From Polynucleobacter sp. JS-JIR-II-b4 (GTDB lineage: Bacteria; Pseudomonadota; Gammaproteobacteria; Burkholderiales; Burkholderiaceae): DNA of 64,000 nt. Shown here in pieces: positions 20,879 through 30,775 of this stretch; positions within the stretch are counted from its first letter, which is position 1; the number at the start of each line of letters is the position of its first letter. The position numbers were made by a program, and so were the translations under genes. The stretch lies in the NCBI RefSeq assembly GCF_018687815.1, contig NZ_CP061306.1, forward strand, positions 806,001-870,000, written 5' to 3'. The notes under the pieces are model-generated. The model saw nothing but the letters and a program-made list of their open reading frames with translations. It was not told where the DNA came from and made no database searches.

Positions 20879-20908
20879 TTTGCTGTAGATAAATCAAAAG
20901 AGGTAGCT

Positions 20909-22102
20909 ATGTACGACAAGCCAGATGCACGAGGACACTTCGGTCCTTACGGCGGGGTGTTTGTTTCTGAGACATTGATGTTTGCCTTAGATGAGCTTAA
21001 AGAAGCTTATGCAAAGTATCAACACGATCCAAAATTCATTGAAGAGTTTCATTACGAGCTTAAACATTTTGTTGGTAGACCCTCTCCGGTTTATCACGCT
21101 AAGAGTTGGAGTGAAATGCTGGGTGGCGCACAAATTTATCTGAAGCGTGAAGATTTAAATCACACTGGTGCACACAAGATTAATAACGTGATTGGTCAAG
21201 CGATGTTGGCCAAGCGTATGGGTAAGCCTCGCATTATTGCTGAGACAGGAGCAGGGCAGCACGGTGTTGCTACAGCAACGATCTGCGCTCGCTTTGGCCT
21301 AGACTGCACGGTCTATCAAGGCTCTGTGGACGTAGCCCGTCAGGCGCAAAACGTATTCCGCATGAAACTACTTGGCGCTAAGGTAGTTCCAGTGGAGTCT
21401 GGTACCAAGACTTTGAAAGATGCGCTCAATGAAGCGATGCGCGATTGGGTTACCAATGTGGATAACACTTTCTACATCATTGGCACTGTCGCAGGACCAC
21501 ATCCTTATCCAATGATGGTGAGAGATTTTCAGAGCGTGATTGGTGAAGAGTGCAAAGTGCAGATGCCAGAGATGACTGGTCGTCAGCCTGACTATGTTTT
21601 AGCTTGTGTTGGCGGCGGCTCTAATGCGATGGGCATTTTTTATCCTTATATTGATTTCCCGGAAGTGAAACTCGTTGGTGTTGAAGCTGCAGGTCATGGC
21701 TTGGGAAGTGGTTTGCATTCAGCGGCCTTGTGCGTTGGAACACCTGGCGTGTTGCACGGCAACCGTACTTATTTATTGCAAGACAAGAATGGCCAGATCT
21801 CTGAAACACATTCTGTTTCTGCTGGTATGGACTATCCCGGTGTTGGTCCTGAACATGCATGGTTAAAAGATTCTGGTCGCGCAGACTATGTGGCGATTAC
21901 AGATGAAGAGGCGCTCCAAGCATTCCATGATTGCTGCCAGATTGAAGGCATCATTCCTGCGCTTGAGTCTTCTCATGCCATTGCCTATGCCTGTAAGCTT
22001 GCTAAGACCTTGCCTAAAGACAAGACGATCTTGGTCAACCTCTCTGGCCGTGGTGATAAGGATATGCATACCGTTGCACAGGCAACAGGTTCAGAAGGTT
22101 AA
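20909..22102 (+). CDS. trpB: Tryptophan synthase beta chain
   Basis: This 397-residue PLP enzyme joins indole and serine. The PLP lysine is in [29 protein letters not shown] lines the active site, and [12 protein letters not shown] binds the PLP phosphate. [16 protein letters not shown] at the N-terminus is diagnostic. It is separated from trpF by 30 bases and from trpA by 9. Confidence 0.98.
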   Translation: MYDKPDARGHFGPYGGVFVSETLMFALDELKEAYAKYQHDPKFIEEFHYELKHFVGRPSPVYHAKSWSEMLGGAQIYLKREDLNHTGAHKINNVIGQAMLAKRMGKPRIIAETGAGQHGVATATICARFGLDCTVYQGSVDVARQAQNVFRMKLLGAKVVPVESGTKTLKDALNEAMRDWVTNVDNTFYIIGTVAGPHPYPMMVRDFQSVIGEECKVQMPEMTGRQPDYVLACVGGGSNAMGIFYPYIDFPEVKLVGVEAAGHGLGSGLHSAALCVGTPGVLHGNRTYLLQDKNGQISETHSVSAGMDYPGVGPEHAWLKDSGRADYVAITDEEALQAFHDCCQIEGIIPALESSHAIAYACKLAKTLPKDKTILVNLSGRGDKDMHTVAQATGSEG

Positions 22103-22111
22103 GAAAGAGTT

Positions 22112-22909
22112 ATGTCAAAAATTACTGCGCTCTTCAAGGAGCTAAAAGCAACAGGCAAAAAAGGATTGATCCCTTTTATTACTGCAGGCGATCCAGATCC
22201 TAAACAAACCGTTGAACTCATGCATGCATTAGTTCGCGGCGGTTCGAGTGTGATTGAGTTAGGTGTGCCATTTTCAGATCCAATGGCTGATGGTCCTGTC
22301 ATTCAGAGATCATCGGAACGCGCACTGACTCAAGGTGTCACTTTGCATAGCTGCTTAGAGATGGTGAAAGAATTCCGCAAGCAGGATGCTAATACGCCAG
22401 TTGTTTTGATGGGTTATGCAAACCCAGTTGAGCAAATGGGAGCAGAGCGTTTTGCAACCGAAGCGAAGGCTGCCGGTGTCGACGGTGTTCTCGTAGTAGA
22501 TTACCCACCAGAAGAGTGCGTGGACTTTGCCGCTCGTATGCGCGTTGCCGGCATTGATCCGATCTTCTTATTAGCGCCTACTTCATCACATGCGCGCATT
22601 AAAGAGGCGGCCAAAATAGCTTCAGGTTATATCTATTACGTTTCCATGAGAGGGGTTACTGGTGCTTCTAACCTCAATACTCAGGATGTCGCCAGCATCA
22701 TCCCAAAAATTCGTGAAGAGACGGATATTCCGATTGCTGTAGGCTTTGGTATTAGCGATGCAGCTAGCGCCAAGGCGGTATCGGTAAGTGCTGATGCAGT
22801 GGTAATTGGCAGCCGAATTATTCGCCTTTTAGAGGATGCGCCCCCTGGGCAGGCGGTACAATCACTGGAAACCTTCATTCGTGAGATACGCGACGCATTG
22901 GATAGCTAA
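22112..22909 (+). CDS. trpA: Tryptophan synthase alpha chain
   Basis: This 265-residue TIM-barrel subunit cleaves indole-3-glycerol phosphate and channels indole to TrpB. Catalytic Glu is in [19 protein letters not shown] and catalytic Asp in [22 protein letters not shown] and [10 protein letters not shown] form the phosphate site. The stop is followed six bases later by accD. Confidence 0.98.
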   Translation: MSKITALFKELKATGKKGLIPFITAGDPDPKQTVELMHALVRGGSSVIELGVPFSDPMADGPVIQRSSERALTQGVTLHSCLEMVKEFRKQDANTPVVLMGYANPVEQMGAERFATEAKAAGVDGVLVVDYPPEECVDFAARMRVAGIDPIFLLAPTSSHARIKEAAKIASGYIYYVSMRGVTGASNLNTQDVASIIPKIREETDIPIAVGFGISDAASAKAVSVSADAVVIGSRIIRLLEDAPPGQAVQSLETFIREIRDALDS

Positions 22910-22915
22910 AAACTA

Positions 22916-23803
22916 ATGAGCTGGATAGATAAATTACTCCCACCCCAAATTCAACATACTGACCCTGCAAATCGCAAGTCAGTGCCTGAGGGATTGTGGG
23001 TCAAGTGCCCCAGTTGTGAAACTGTTCTGTACAGCACTGATATTGAAGCCAATTTATCCGTTTGCCCAAAATGTAGTCATCACATGCGTATCGGAGCACG
23101 TCTGCGCTTAGACAGCTTATTAGATGAAAAAGGCCGCTACGAAATCGGTGCTGATATCTATCCAACTGACCCGCTGAAATTTAAAGACTCTAAAAAATAC
23201 CCAGATCGCATTAAAGAAGCGAATGATGCTTCTGGTGAATCTGAAGCCTTGATTGTCATGGGCGGCAAGATTGAAGCCATTCCTGTAGTAGCTGCTTGTT
23301 TCGAATTCCAATACATGGGTGGCTCGATGGGCTCAGTAGTGGGTGAGCGTTTTGCCCGCGGAGTCCAAGAGGCAATTAATAAGAAGTGCGCCTTCATTTG
23401 TGTCACTGCTACTGGCGGTGCGCGTATGCAAGAAAGCTTGTTATCCCTTTTCCAAATGGCCAAGACCAACTCGATGTTGACCTTGTTGGCGAAAAAAGGC
23501 TTGCCTTATATCAGCGTGCTGACTGATCCGACGATGGGTGGTATTTCTGCAAGTTTTGCCTTCATGGGTGATGTAGTGATGGCTGAGCCAAAAGCCTTGA
23601 TTGGTTTTGCCGGCCCACGCGTGATTGAGCAAACTGTTCGCGAAAAATTGCCTGAAGGATTCCAGAGATCTGAGTTCCTGATGCAAAAGGGCGGTATTGA
23701 CATGATTGTTGATCGTCGTCAGATGCGCGGTGAAATCGCGCGTTTACTTGCTTTGTTACAAAAGCTTCCTGAGCCTGCTATCGCGGGTAGCGCAGTCGTT
23801 TAA
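22916..23803 (+). CDS. accD: Acetyl-CoA carboxylase carboxyltransferase subunit beta
   Basis: This 295-residue subunit makes malonyl-CoA with AccA. An N-terminal zinc ribbon is visible as CPSCETVLY and CPKCSHHM. The crotonase-fold core has [19 protein letters not shown] and [17 protein letters not shown]. It belongs to the trpBA-accD-folC arrangement seen across proteobacteria. Confidence 0.97.
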   Translation: MSWIDKLLPPQIQHTDPANRKSVPEGLWVKCPSCETVLYSTDIEANLSVCPKCSHHMRIGARLRLDSLLDEKGRYEIGADIYPTDPLKFKDSKKYPDRIKEANDASGESEALIVMGGKIEAIPVVAACFEFQYMGGSMGSVVGERFARGVQEAINKKCAFICVTATGGARMQESLLSLFQMAKTNSMLTLLAKKGLPYISVLTDPTMGGISASFAFMGDVVMAEPKALIGFAGPRVIEQTVREKLPEGFQRSEFLMQKGGIDMIVDRRQMRGEIARLLALLQKLPEPAIAGSAVV

Positions 23804-23807
23804 GCGC

Positions 23808-25133
23808 TTGAGCTCAGCACACCAAGCCCCCATATTATTTCCTAGCCTAGAGGCTTGGCTTAGCCACCTCGAGACTGCTCACCCCGTTGGCATAGACATG
23901 GGGCTTGAGCGCATCAATCGCGTGAAGGCTGCATTAGATCTCCATTTTGATTGTCCAGTAATTACGGTTGCCGGTACGAATGGCAAAGGCTCGACCTGTG
24001 CATTTCTGGAGAGCATTCTGTTGGCTTCTGGCTATAGAGTCGGTTGCCATACCTCCCCACATTTACTCAAATTCAATGAGCGTGCACGTATCAATGGTGA
24101 AGATGTCAAAGACAATCTCTTGCTTGAACATTTTGCCGCTGTCGAAGAAGCTCGGGTGAGTCTAGTCGATGCACCGACCTTAACGTATTTTGAGTTCACT
24201 ACTTTAGCCATCATGCATCTGTTTGCTAAATCCAATTTGGATGCAGTTGTCTTGGAAGTGGGTATGGGTGGTCGCTTAGATGCTGTCAACATCGTTGATG
24301 CTGATTGCGCAATTGTGACTAGTATCGATATTGATCATGCGGATTTTTTGGGTGGCACACGCGAAGCCATTGGCCTGGAAAAGGCGGGTATTTTCCGCCC
24401 AGGACATATCGCCGTATGCGGTGATCCTGTACCACCACAATCGCTGATTGATCATGCTGAAAAGTTAGGCTGCGATCTCTGGTTGCAGGGGCGTGACTAC
24501 AACTTCCAGGGCGATAAACAGCAATGGGGTTGGGCAGGGCGCAAAAAGCGCTTTAGTGGGCTTGGGTACCCAGCGCTACGAGGCGCCAATCAGATTCTGA
24601 ATGCCTCGGCAGTAATAGCCGCCTTGATGGCCTTACATCAGCGTCTACCAGTGAGCGCCCAGGACATTCGCAATGGTTTTGCATTGGTTGAGCTCCCAGG
24701 ACGATTCCAGGTTCTCCCGGGTCAGCCTACCGTGGTATTGGATGTTGCTCACAATCCCCATGCTGCTGCTACCTTGGCTCAGGGGCTCGATAAGATGGGT
24801 TACCACCCCTACACCTATGCCATTTTTGGGGCTATGGCTGACAAGGATATTGAGGGGGTGATTAAACCCCTCTTAAACATCGTAGATTTCTGGTTTTGTA
24901 CCGATTTACCGACCCCCAGAGCTGCCAGCGCTAAGGCCCTGGCCGAGAAGCTTGAATCTATGGGAGTAAAGCCAAAAAATGGGTCAGACGGGGGTATTGA
25001 ATGCTTCCCAGAACCTGCTTTAGCGTATCAAAAAGCGCTATCTTTGGCGGGTGAGGGTGATAGAATTGTGACCTTCGGATCCTTCTATACCGTTGCAGGC
25101 GTAATGACTTACCGAAACAACCAGGCCCACTGA
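23808..25133 (+). CDS. folC: Folylpolyglutamate synthase / dihydrofolate synthase
   Basis: This bifunctional ligase of about 441 residues adds glutamate to dihydropteroate and folates. The P-loop is ITVAGTNGKGSTCAFLES. MGMGG-type residues occur in VGMGGRLDAVN, and VVLDVAHNPHAAATLAQG is in the C-terminal domain. The start is uncertain: no ATG occurs before the conserved LEAWLSHLETAHPVGIDMGL, and TTG 23808, four bases after the accD stop, is the best fit. The frame also continues upstream inside accD, which is rejected as overlap. Confidence 0.93.
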   Translation: MSSAHQAPILFPSLEAWLSHLETAHPVGIDMGLERINRVKAALDLHFDCPVITVAGTNGKGSTCAFLESILLASGYRVGCHTSPHLLKFNERARINGEDVKDNLLLEHFAAVEEARVSLVDAPTLTYFEFTTLAIMHLFAKSNLDAVVLEVGMGGRLDAVNIVDADCAIVTSIDIDHADFLGGTREAIGLEKAGIFRPGHIAVCGDPVPPQSLIDHAEKLGCDLWLQGRDYNFQGDKQQWGWAGRKKRFSGLGYPALRGANQILNASAVIAALMALHQRLPVSAQDIRNGFALVELPGRFQVLPGQPTVVLDVAHNPHAAATLAQGLDKMGYHPYTYAIFGAMADKDIEGVIKPLLNIVDFWFCTDLPTPRAASAKALAEKLESMGVKPKNGSDGGIECFPEPALAYQKALSLAGEGDRIVTFGSFYTVAGVMTYRNNQAH

Positions 25134-25136
25134 TCC

Positions 25137-25946
25137 ATGATTCGTTTACCAAGCTTTTTTAAGCGAAAAACCCAGTCTGATGACCTTGAAATAGGTTCAA
25201 GGGGTAGTCGCACCGCCAAACGAGCAGCCCCACGCAGTTTTCAGCGCGCAGCAGAAGCTGAAGAACTTGCCCTCACAGAAGATCCAGAACAACAAAGAGC
25301 GCGCCATCGCCTGATTGGTGCTGCTGTCCTCGTATTAATTGCTGTTATTGGCTTACCTCGTATTTTGGATAACAAACCAAAGGCATCATCTAACGATATC
25401 GCAGTAAACATTGTTACCAGCTTACCTATTCCTGGTACAGAACCTAAGGCTGAAGAGAAACCAAAAGTAGAGACTCCTGTTGAGCCTGCTAAAGAAGCTC
25501 CTAAGGTCGCCGCTGCACCTGCACCAGAAGTGAAGCCAGAAGTAAAAGTAGAGGCTAAGGTAGACGCTAAACCAGCGGCGCCGGCAGTAAATAAATCTGG
25601 CACATTAGGTTTGGCTGCGGGTGAAGAGGTGGTTGCTGCCGCAGGTCCTAAGGCTGACGCGAAGCCTAAGGCAGAAGATGCCCCCAAGCCTAGCGCTTCT
25701 GGATCGGGTAAGTACGTGATTCAGATTGGTGCCTTTGCTTCAGAAGAGCGCGCTAAAGGTTGGATTGCAAAGCTGAAAGATCAAAAGATTCCTAACTACG
25801 TCTTGAATAAGGCGGGTAGTGATGGCACAAAGCTATATGTATTACGTGCAGGGCCATATACAGATAAAGATGCTGCAGAAGCGGCGGAAAAGAAAATTAA
25901 GGCGATGGGTCTCTCACCAAGACTTGTCGAGTCCGGTAAGCAGTAA
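25137..25946 (+). CDS. SPOR-domain cell-division protein (DedD/FtsN-like)
   Basis: This 269-residue bitopic protein has a basic cytoplasmic N-terminus and one membrane helix (LIGAAVLVLIAVIGLPRIL). A long Lys/Pro/Ala/Glu-rich linker occupies about residues 95-185, and a C-terminal SPOR domain (YVIQIGAFASEERAKGW, KLYVLRAGPYTDKDAAE) ends it. SPOR domains bind denuded peptidoglycan at the septum. Position between folC and cvpA is typical of DedD. Confidence 0.9.
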   Translation: MIRLPSFFKRKTQSDDLEIGSRGSRTAKRAAPRSFQRAAEAEELALTEDPEQQRARHRLIGAAVLVLIAVIGLPRILDNKPKASSNDIAVNIVTSLPIPGTEPKAEEKPKVETPVEPAKEAPKVAAAPAPEVKPEVKVEAKVDAKPAAPAVNKSGTLGLAAGEEVVAAAGPKADAKPKAEDAPKPSASGSGKYVIQIGAFASEERAKGWIAKLKDQKIPNYVLNKAGSDGTKLYVLRAGPYTDKDAAEAAEKKIKAMGLSPRLVESGKQ

Positions 25947-26512
25947 TGGAATACTTGTCCACCCTCAAGCTAACATCGGTGGATTACTTCACCCTAGTTG
26001 TACTCTTGGTTTCTGCCTTGGTAGGTATCTCACGCGGTTTGTTTAAAGAGGTGCTTGCTTTAGCCTCGTGGTTCGCGGCCGCTTGGGTTGCTTATCACTA
26101 CAGCAATTACCTCTCAACCGAGTGGCTCTCGACATTTCATTTGGATGAACTACTAAGTCTAGGTGTGAGCTTCATCATATTGTTTGTATTAACCCTCATC
26201 ATCTGTGGATTGTTTGGTGGAGTAGTGCAGAAGATTATTTTGTCAGTAGGTCTTAGTCTTACAGACCGGTTTTTGGGTTTGATATTTGGCGTGATCCGTG
26301 GTGGCTTAGTCATAGTAGTGTTGGCTACCTTAGCGGCACTCACACCCATTCCGCAAAGTATGGCTTGGAAGAATGCTATTACCAGACCAGCAATTGATAT
26401 GGCAACCGGTTTAATTAAAGGTTGGCTTCCTGCCGACTGGGCAAAACAATTAGGTGATGCAATGCCTAAAGTTAGCCCTACCATTGCTCCTAAATTAACA
26501 ATAGGAATCTAG
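25946..26512 (+). CDS. cvpA: CvpA family membrane protein
   Basis: This 188-residue inner-membrane protein has four hydrophobic helices and the CvpA hallmark VLLVSALVGISRGLFKEVLA with SLTDRFLGLIFGVIRGG. CvpA was first linked to colicin V production and later to envelope stress tolerance. It overlaps the SPOR gene by one base (TAATG) and precedes purF by four bases, the classic cvpA-purF pair. Confidence 0.94.
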   Translation: MEYLSTLKLTSVDYFTLVVLLVSALVGISRGLFKEVLALASWFAAAWVAYHYSNYLSTEWLSTFHLDELLSLGVSFIILFVLTLIICGLFGGVVQKIILSVGLSLTDRFLGLIFGVIRGGLVIVVLATLAALTPIPQSMAWKNAITRPAIDMATGLIKGWLPADWAKQLGDAMPKVSPTIAPKLTIGI

Positions 26513-26516
26513 AGAT

Positions 26517-28055
26517 ATGTGCGGCGTCGTCGGAACTGTTTCCCACTCACCAGTAAATCAACTTCTCTATGATGCGCTGCTACTTTTGCAGCATCGCGGA
26601 CAGGATGCGGCAGGTATTGCAACGATGAATGGTAATTCGTTCACGATGCACAAAGCCAATGGCTTGGTACGAGATGTGTTTAGAACTCGCAATATGCGTA
26701 GCTTGGTTGGTAATGCTGGCATTGGCCAAGTGCGTTACCCAACTGCAGGTTCTGCAAGTAGTGAAGAAGAGGCGCAACCTTTCTACGTGAGCGCACCTTA
26801 CGGCATTATTTTGGCGCATAACGGTAATTTAACGAATGCACCTAGCTTGCGGGTAGAGATGGCGTATCGTGACCGTCGTCATATCAATACCAGCTCTGAT
26901 ACTGAAGTATTGCTTAACGTGTTAGCTGATGAACTTCAAAAAGAAACTAATAGCGCGGCCCTAGATGAAGGCGCGATGTTTAACGCTGTTACTGGTGTGA
27001 CTAATCGCGTTAAAGGTTCGTATGCAGTAGTTTCTTTAATAGCGGGTTATGGCTTATTGGCCTTCCGAGATCAGTACGGCATTCGTCCGCTGTGTATTGG
27101 TCGTATCGATACTCCTCAGGGCCCTGAGTGGATGATTGCATCTGAGTCTGTAGCGCTCGAAGGCTTAGGCTTTACTTTTGTTCGCGACGTTCATCCAGGT
27201 GAGGCAATTTATATCGACTTAGATGGTAATTTCTATTCACGTCAATGTGTACCTAATGCGGTGTTGACACCTTGTATTTTTGAATATGTCTACATGGCAC
27301 GTCCTGACTCCATCATTGACGGCGTGATTGTCTACAACGTGCGTATGCGCATGGGAGATTACCTGGCCGAGAAGATCCGCAAAGAGACTAATGTCGATGA
27401 AATCGATGTGGTGATGCCGATTCCGGATTCCAGCCGTCCAGCAGCTATGCAGGTAGCAAAGAAATTGGGCGTGGATTACCGTGAAGGCTTCTTTAAGAAC
27501 CGTTACATCGGCCGTACATTTATCATGCCTGGCCAAGCTGTTCGTAAGAAGTCTGTTCGTCAAAAACTCAATGCCATGCGTATTGAATTTAAAGACAAGA
27601 CGGTATTGATTGTGGATGACTCCATCGTTCGTGGCACAACCTCATTTGAGATTGTGCAGATGGCACGTGAATCTGGTGCGAAGAAGGTGATTTTTGCATC
27701 TGCTGCACCACCAGTGCGTTTCCCGAACGTTTACGGTATTGATATGCCAACTCGCAGCGAATTGGTTGCCTATGGCCGGACTGATGAAGAGATCAATAAG
27801 ATGATTGGTGCAGATCAGTTGATCTATCAAAGCATTGAAGATATGAAGCAGGCAGTGAGGGACGTTAATCCAGATATCAAGAACTTTGAAGCATCTTGCT
27901 TTGATGGCTTCTATATTACGGGTGACATTACCGAGTCCTATCTTGATGCCTTAGAAGCCGCTAGAAATACCTCTGATGCGAAGGCTGATCGTCAGAAGGA
28001 TTCGAGTGACTTCGCCCGTTCACAGCTCCACCTGCATTTGGCTACCGAAGACTAA
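26517..28055 (+). CDS. purF: Amidophosphoribosyltransferase
   Basis: This 512-residue enzyme makes 5-phosphoribosylamine, the first committed step of purine synthesis. The Ntn-hydrolase nucleophile is Cys2 in MCGVVGTVSHSPVNQLLYD, with no propeptide. The PRPP-binding loop is TVLIVDDSIVRGTTSFEIV, and VVMPIPDSSRPAAM is also typical. It is followed by a hairpin-containing gap and metZ. Confidence 0.97.
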   Translation: MCGVVGTVSHSPVNQLLYDALLLLQHRGQDAAGIATMNGNSFTMHKANGLVRDVFRTRNMRSLVGNAGIGQVRYPTAGSASSEEEAQPFYVSAPYGIILAHNGNLTNAPSLRVEMAYRDRRHINTSSDTEVLLNVLADELQKETNSAALDEGAMFNAVTGVTNRVKGSYAVVSLIAGYGLLAFRDQYGIRPLCIGRIDTPQGPEWMIASESVALEGLGFTFVRDVHPGEAIYIDLDGNFYSRQCVPNAVLTPCIFEYVYMARPDSIIDGVIVYNVRMRMGDYLAEKIRKETNVDEIDVVMPIPDSSRPAAMQVAKKLGVDYREGFFKNRYIGRTFIMPGQAVRKKSVRQKLNAMRIEFKDKTVLIVDDSIVRGTTSFEIVQMARESGAKKVIFASAAPPVRFPNVYGIDMPTRSELVAYGRTDEEINKMIGADQLIYQSIEDMKQAVRDVNPDIKNFEASCFDGFYITGDITESYLDALEAARNTSDAKADRQKDSSDFARSQLHLHLATED

Positions 28056-28065
28056 AAAGCGACAG

Positions 28066-28091
28066 GAATTTGCCTTACTCGAGGCAAATTC
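28066..28091. other. Hairpin between purF and metZ
   Basis: The arms GAATTTGCC (28066-28074) and GGCAAATTC (28083-28091) form a perfect 9-bp stem with an 8-base loop just after the purF stop. No T-run follows, so a classic intrinsic terminator is doubtful. It may attenuate, protect the purF mRNA end or be an operator. Confidence 0.5.
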
Positions 28092-28115
28092 GTAATTCGG
28101 TGTCAAAATAGCGGC

Positions 28116-29324
28116 ATGAAGAGCAAAACTATACGCAAAAAACCTGATTTTTCTAAGCTAGCACTCGAGACCTTGGCGGTTCGCGCTGGTACTCGTCGCA
28201 CTGCTGAATACCAAGAGCATTCAGAGGCGATGTTTCTGACATCCAGCTTCTGTTTTGATAGTGCAGAGTTAGCAGCTGATGGTTTTGCGCATGCTGACCA
28301 AGGCTTTATCTATTCTCGTTTTACTAATCCAACTGTAAGCATGTTCCAGGATCGCTTGGCTGCTTTAGAGGGTGGCGAGGCATGTATCGCCACCGCTTCC
28401 GGAATGTCTGCCATTCTGACAATGGCAATGGCGCATTTACAATCAGGTGATCACGTGGTTTGCTCACGCTCGGTATTTGGTGCAACGATTCAGTTGTTCA
28501 CTAATATCTTGGGTCGCTTTGGTATTACAACCACTTATGCTGATTTGGCTGATACCAAATCATGGCAGGCTGCCGTTCAGCCAAATACTAAGCTGTTCTA
28601 CCTGGAGACTCCTTCCAATCCTTTAACTGAGATTGCAGACATTAAAGCAATCTCAAAAGTAGCGAAAAAGGCGGGCGCCTTATTCGCGGTGGATAACTGC
28701 TTCTGCACGCCTGCTTTGCAAAAACCATTGGCGCTTGGTGCTGATGTTGTGATTCATTCGGCCACTAAGTACTTAGATGGACAAGGCCGAGTAGTGGGTG
28801 GAGCAATTGTAGGCAGCAAAGATTTCATCATGGGTAAAGTATTCCCATATGTTCGTACCGCAGGGCCAACGCTATCCGCATTCAATGCCTGGGTGTTCCT
28901 CAAAGGCCTGGAGACTTTAGAGCTTCGCATGAAGCAGCAGAGTCAGAATGCACTCGCCTTGGCTCAATGGCTTGAGAAGCAATCTGGAGTAGAGCGCGTT
29001 TACCATCCCGGCCTGAAATCGCATCCTCAACATGCGTTGGCAATGCGCCAGCAAAAAGAGGGTGGGGCGATTGTTTCTTTCACATTGAAGGGTGGCAAGA
29101 AGGCAGCGTTCAAGCTTATCAACCAAACGAAGCTTTGCTCGATTACTGCAAACTTGGGTGATACCCGCACAACTATTACTCACCCAGCTACAACAACGCA
29201 TTGCCGTGTGACGCCTGAGGCTCGTAAAGCCGCTGGTATTTCGGATGGCTTGGTGCGTATTGCAGTTGGCCTTGAAAATATTAATGATCTGAAGGGTGAC
29301 CTCGTTGGCGGACTCAAAAAATAA
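28116..29324 (+). CDS. metZ: O-succinylhomoserine sulfhydrylase
   Basis: This 402-residue Cys/Met-metabolism PLP enzyme makes homocysteine from O-succinylhomoserine and sulfide. The PLP lysine is in VVIHSATKYLDGQGRVVGG. ACIATASGMSAI, LYLETPSNPL and SITANLGDTRT are family motifs. It is the last gene of the conserved biosynthetic series, and its role in fixing sulfide sits beside the sulfur region that begins immediately downstream. Confidence 0.94.
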   Translation: MKSKTIRKKPDFSKLALETLAVRAGTRRTAEYQEHSEAMFLTSSFCFDSAELAADGFAHADQGFIYSRFTNPTVSMFQDRLAALEGGEACIATASGMSAILTMAMAHLQSGDHVVCSRSVFGATIQLFTNILGRFGITTTYADLADTKSWQAAVQPNTKLFYLETPSNPLTEIADIKAISKVAKKAGALFAVDNCFCTPALQKPLALGADVVIHSATKYLDGQGRVVGGAIVGSKDFIMGKVFPYVRTAGPTLSAFNAWVFLKGLETLELRMKQQSQNALALAQWLEKQSGVERVYHPGLKSHPQHALAMRQQKEGGAIVSFTLKGGKKAAFKLINQTKLCSITANLGDTRTTITHPATTTHCRVTPEARKAAGISDGLVRIAVGLENINDLKGDLVGGLKK

Positions 29325-29346
29325 TCAAGTGCATCAAGATAAACCC

Positions 29347-29964
29347 ATGGGCTTCTCCGATGCCACGCAATTTTGGAATGAGCGCTTCGATAAAGAAGAG
29401 TTCATATTTGGCAAAGAGCCTAACGAGTACCTTGCTGAGAAAACAAAGCAATATCTAAAGCCCAAAGATAAGGTTCTTTGTATTGCTGACGGCGAGGGTC
29501 GCAATGGCGTTTGGCTTGCTAAGCAAGGCATGCAGGTTATTGGATTTGATGCATCCGATATTGCGCTAGCTAAAGCAAAACAGTTTGCCAAAGATAATCA
29601 AGTGCAAGTTGAGTATTCTTTCTCTGATACTGATAGCTATGCGTGGCAAGAAAATACTTATGACGCAGTGATTGGGATCTTCATTCAATTTGCCGATCCA
29701 GCAATGCGCGCTAGAATCTTTGAGCAAGCTTACAAGGCGACAAAACCTGGTGGACTCTTTATCTTGCAGGGCTATACTCCTAAGCAACTAGATTACAAAA
29801 CCGGCGGCCCATCATTAATAGAGCATCTCTACACAGAAGAGTTAATTAGAGATCTTGCCAAAGACTTTGAAATACTTGAGCTTGTAAGTTACGAGAAAGA
29901 ACTTTCTGAGGGCCCGCGCCACACTGGCATGTCTGCAATATTGGGATTGGTTGCTAAGAAGTGA
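29347..29964 (+). CDS. Class I SAM-dependent methyltransferase
   Basis: This 205-residue protein has the SAM motif I VLCIADGEGRNGVWLAKQG, motif II VIGFDASDIALAKAK and the later GGLFILQGYTPKQL. The FWNERFDKEEFIFGKEPNEYL start resembles the TehB/thiol-methyltransferase-like group. The substrate is unknown; thiol, tellurite or selenium methylation are guesses from the family and neighbours. ATG 29347 is chosen, since a GTG at 29296 would extend into metZ. The Fnr-type gene starts 11 bases later. Confidence 0.85.
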   Translation: MGFSDATQFWNERFDKEEFIFGKEPNEYLAEKTKQYLKPKDKVLCIADGEGRNGVWLAKQGMQVIGFDASDIALAKAKQFAKDNQVQVEYSFSDTDSYAWQENTYDAVIGIFIQFADPAMRARIFEQAYKATKPGGLFILQGYTPKQLDYKTGGPSLIEHLYTEELIRDLAKDFEILELVSYEKELSEGPRHTGMSAILGLVAKK

Positions 29965-29974
29965 CTGCTTTCCT

Positions 29975-30691
29975 ATGAAGACTATTGAAATTAAAAGCGC
30001 ATGGCAGGGTAATAGTGACTGTAATGCCTGCTCCATCCGTAGCTCTGCACTCTTTGCCGAATTAAATGAAGAAGATTTTTCCAAAATTCATTCGCCAATT
30101 GATGATCTACGATATGAAGCAAATACAGGGATTTATACACAGGGAGATTCTGCTGAGCATTTATTTACCTTGCGTGAAGGTTATATAAAGCTATTGCATA
30201 TCAATTCCGATGGCTCAACTAGAATAGTCCGATTAGTAATGCCGGGTGATTTATTCGGGATGGAGGCTTTGTTGGGCAAGATTTATGCTCATTCAGCCAC
30301 TGCTTTATCAAATATCCATTTATGCCGCATACCAAAAGCCATTATTTCCAGTTTGGGAGAAGAGTCACCACGCTTGCATAGGCAGATTGTGAAGAAATGG
30401 GGTGAGGCCTTGGCTCAATCAGAGTCTTGGTTTTCTGAAATTAATACCGGGAGAATTGAGGTGCGCTTAGCGAGATTTTTCTTGCGTGTTGCTAAGATCT
30501 CTGGTGATATGGCGGTCTCGCCACTTTTCAAACGAGAGGACATGGGCTTAATGATGGATGTGAAATTTGAGACTATCAGCAGGGCACTTGCTTCAATGGC
30601 AGAGCAGGGCTTAATCTCAAATATTAGCAGATTGAGTATTCAGATACCTAGCATGGAGAATCTACGAAAGTTTTCGCAGGTAGGTTCATAA
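29975..30691 (+). CDS. Crp/Fnr-family transcriptional regulator with FNR-type recognition helix
   Basis: This 238-residue protein has an N-terminal Cys pair (C16, C19 in DCNACSI), a cyclic-nucleotide-binding-like beta-roll and C117 in IHLCRIP, which aligns with FNR Cys122. The winged helix has KFETISRALASMAEQGLI. The helix residues E199, S202 and R203 match those with which FNR reads TTGAT-N4-ATCAA. The position of FNR Cys29 is alanine (A25), so a standard four-Cys 4Fe-4S site is not evident. Such boxes occur at 31981, 32006, 54948 and 55907. It probably controls the surrounding sulfur genes; the signal is unknown. Confidence 0.85.
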   Translation: MKTIEIKSAWQGNSDCNACSIRSSALFAELNEEDFSKIHSPIDDLRYEANTGIYTQGDSAEHLFTLREGYIKLLHINSDGSTRIVRLVMPGDLFGMEALLGKIYAHSATALSNIHLCRIPKAIISSLGEESPRLHRQIVKKWGEALAQSESWFSEINTGRIEVRLARFFLRVAKISGDMAVSPLFKREDMGLMMDVKFETISRALASMAEQGLISNISRLSIQIPSMENLRKFSQVGS

Positions 30692-30702
30692 AGACTAATT
30701 GC

Positions 30703-30742
30703 AAAAAAATGCCGCCTATTCATAAAATAAGCGGCATTTTTA
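30703..30742. terminator. Bidirectional intrinsic terminator
   Basis: AAAAATGCCGC and GCGGCATTTTT form a strong stem between the convergent Fnr-type gene and the HiPIP gene, with A and T runs on the two sides. Confidence 0.9.
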
Positions 30743-30775
30743 TTTGCTCAGCTAAGAATTATTTCAGAATCGGAA

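Noticed and set aside
28066..28091. Hairpin after purF as intrinsic terminator
   Set aside because: The stem is good but no T-run follows, so it is listed only as a hairpin.
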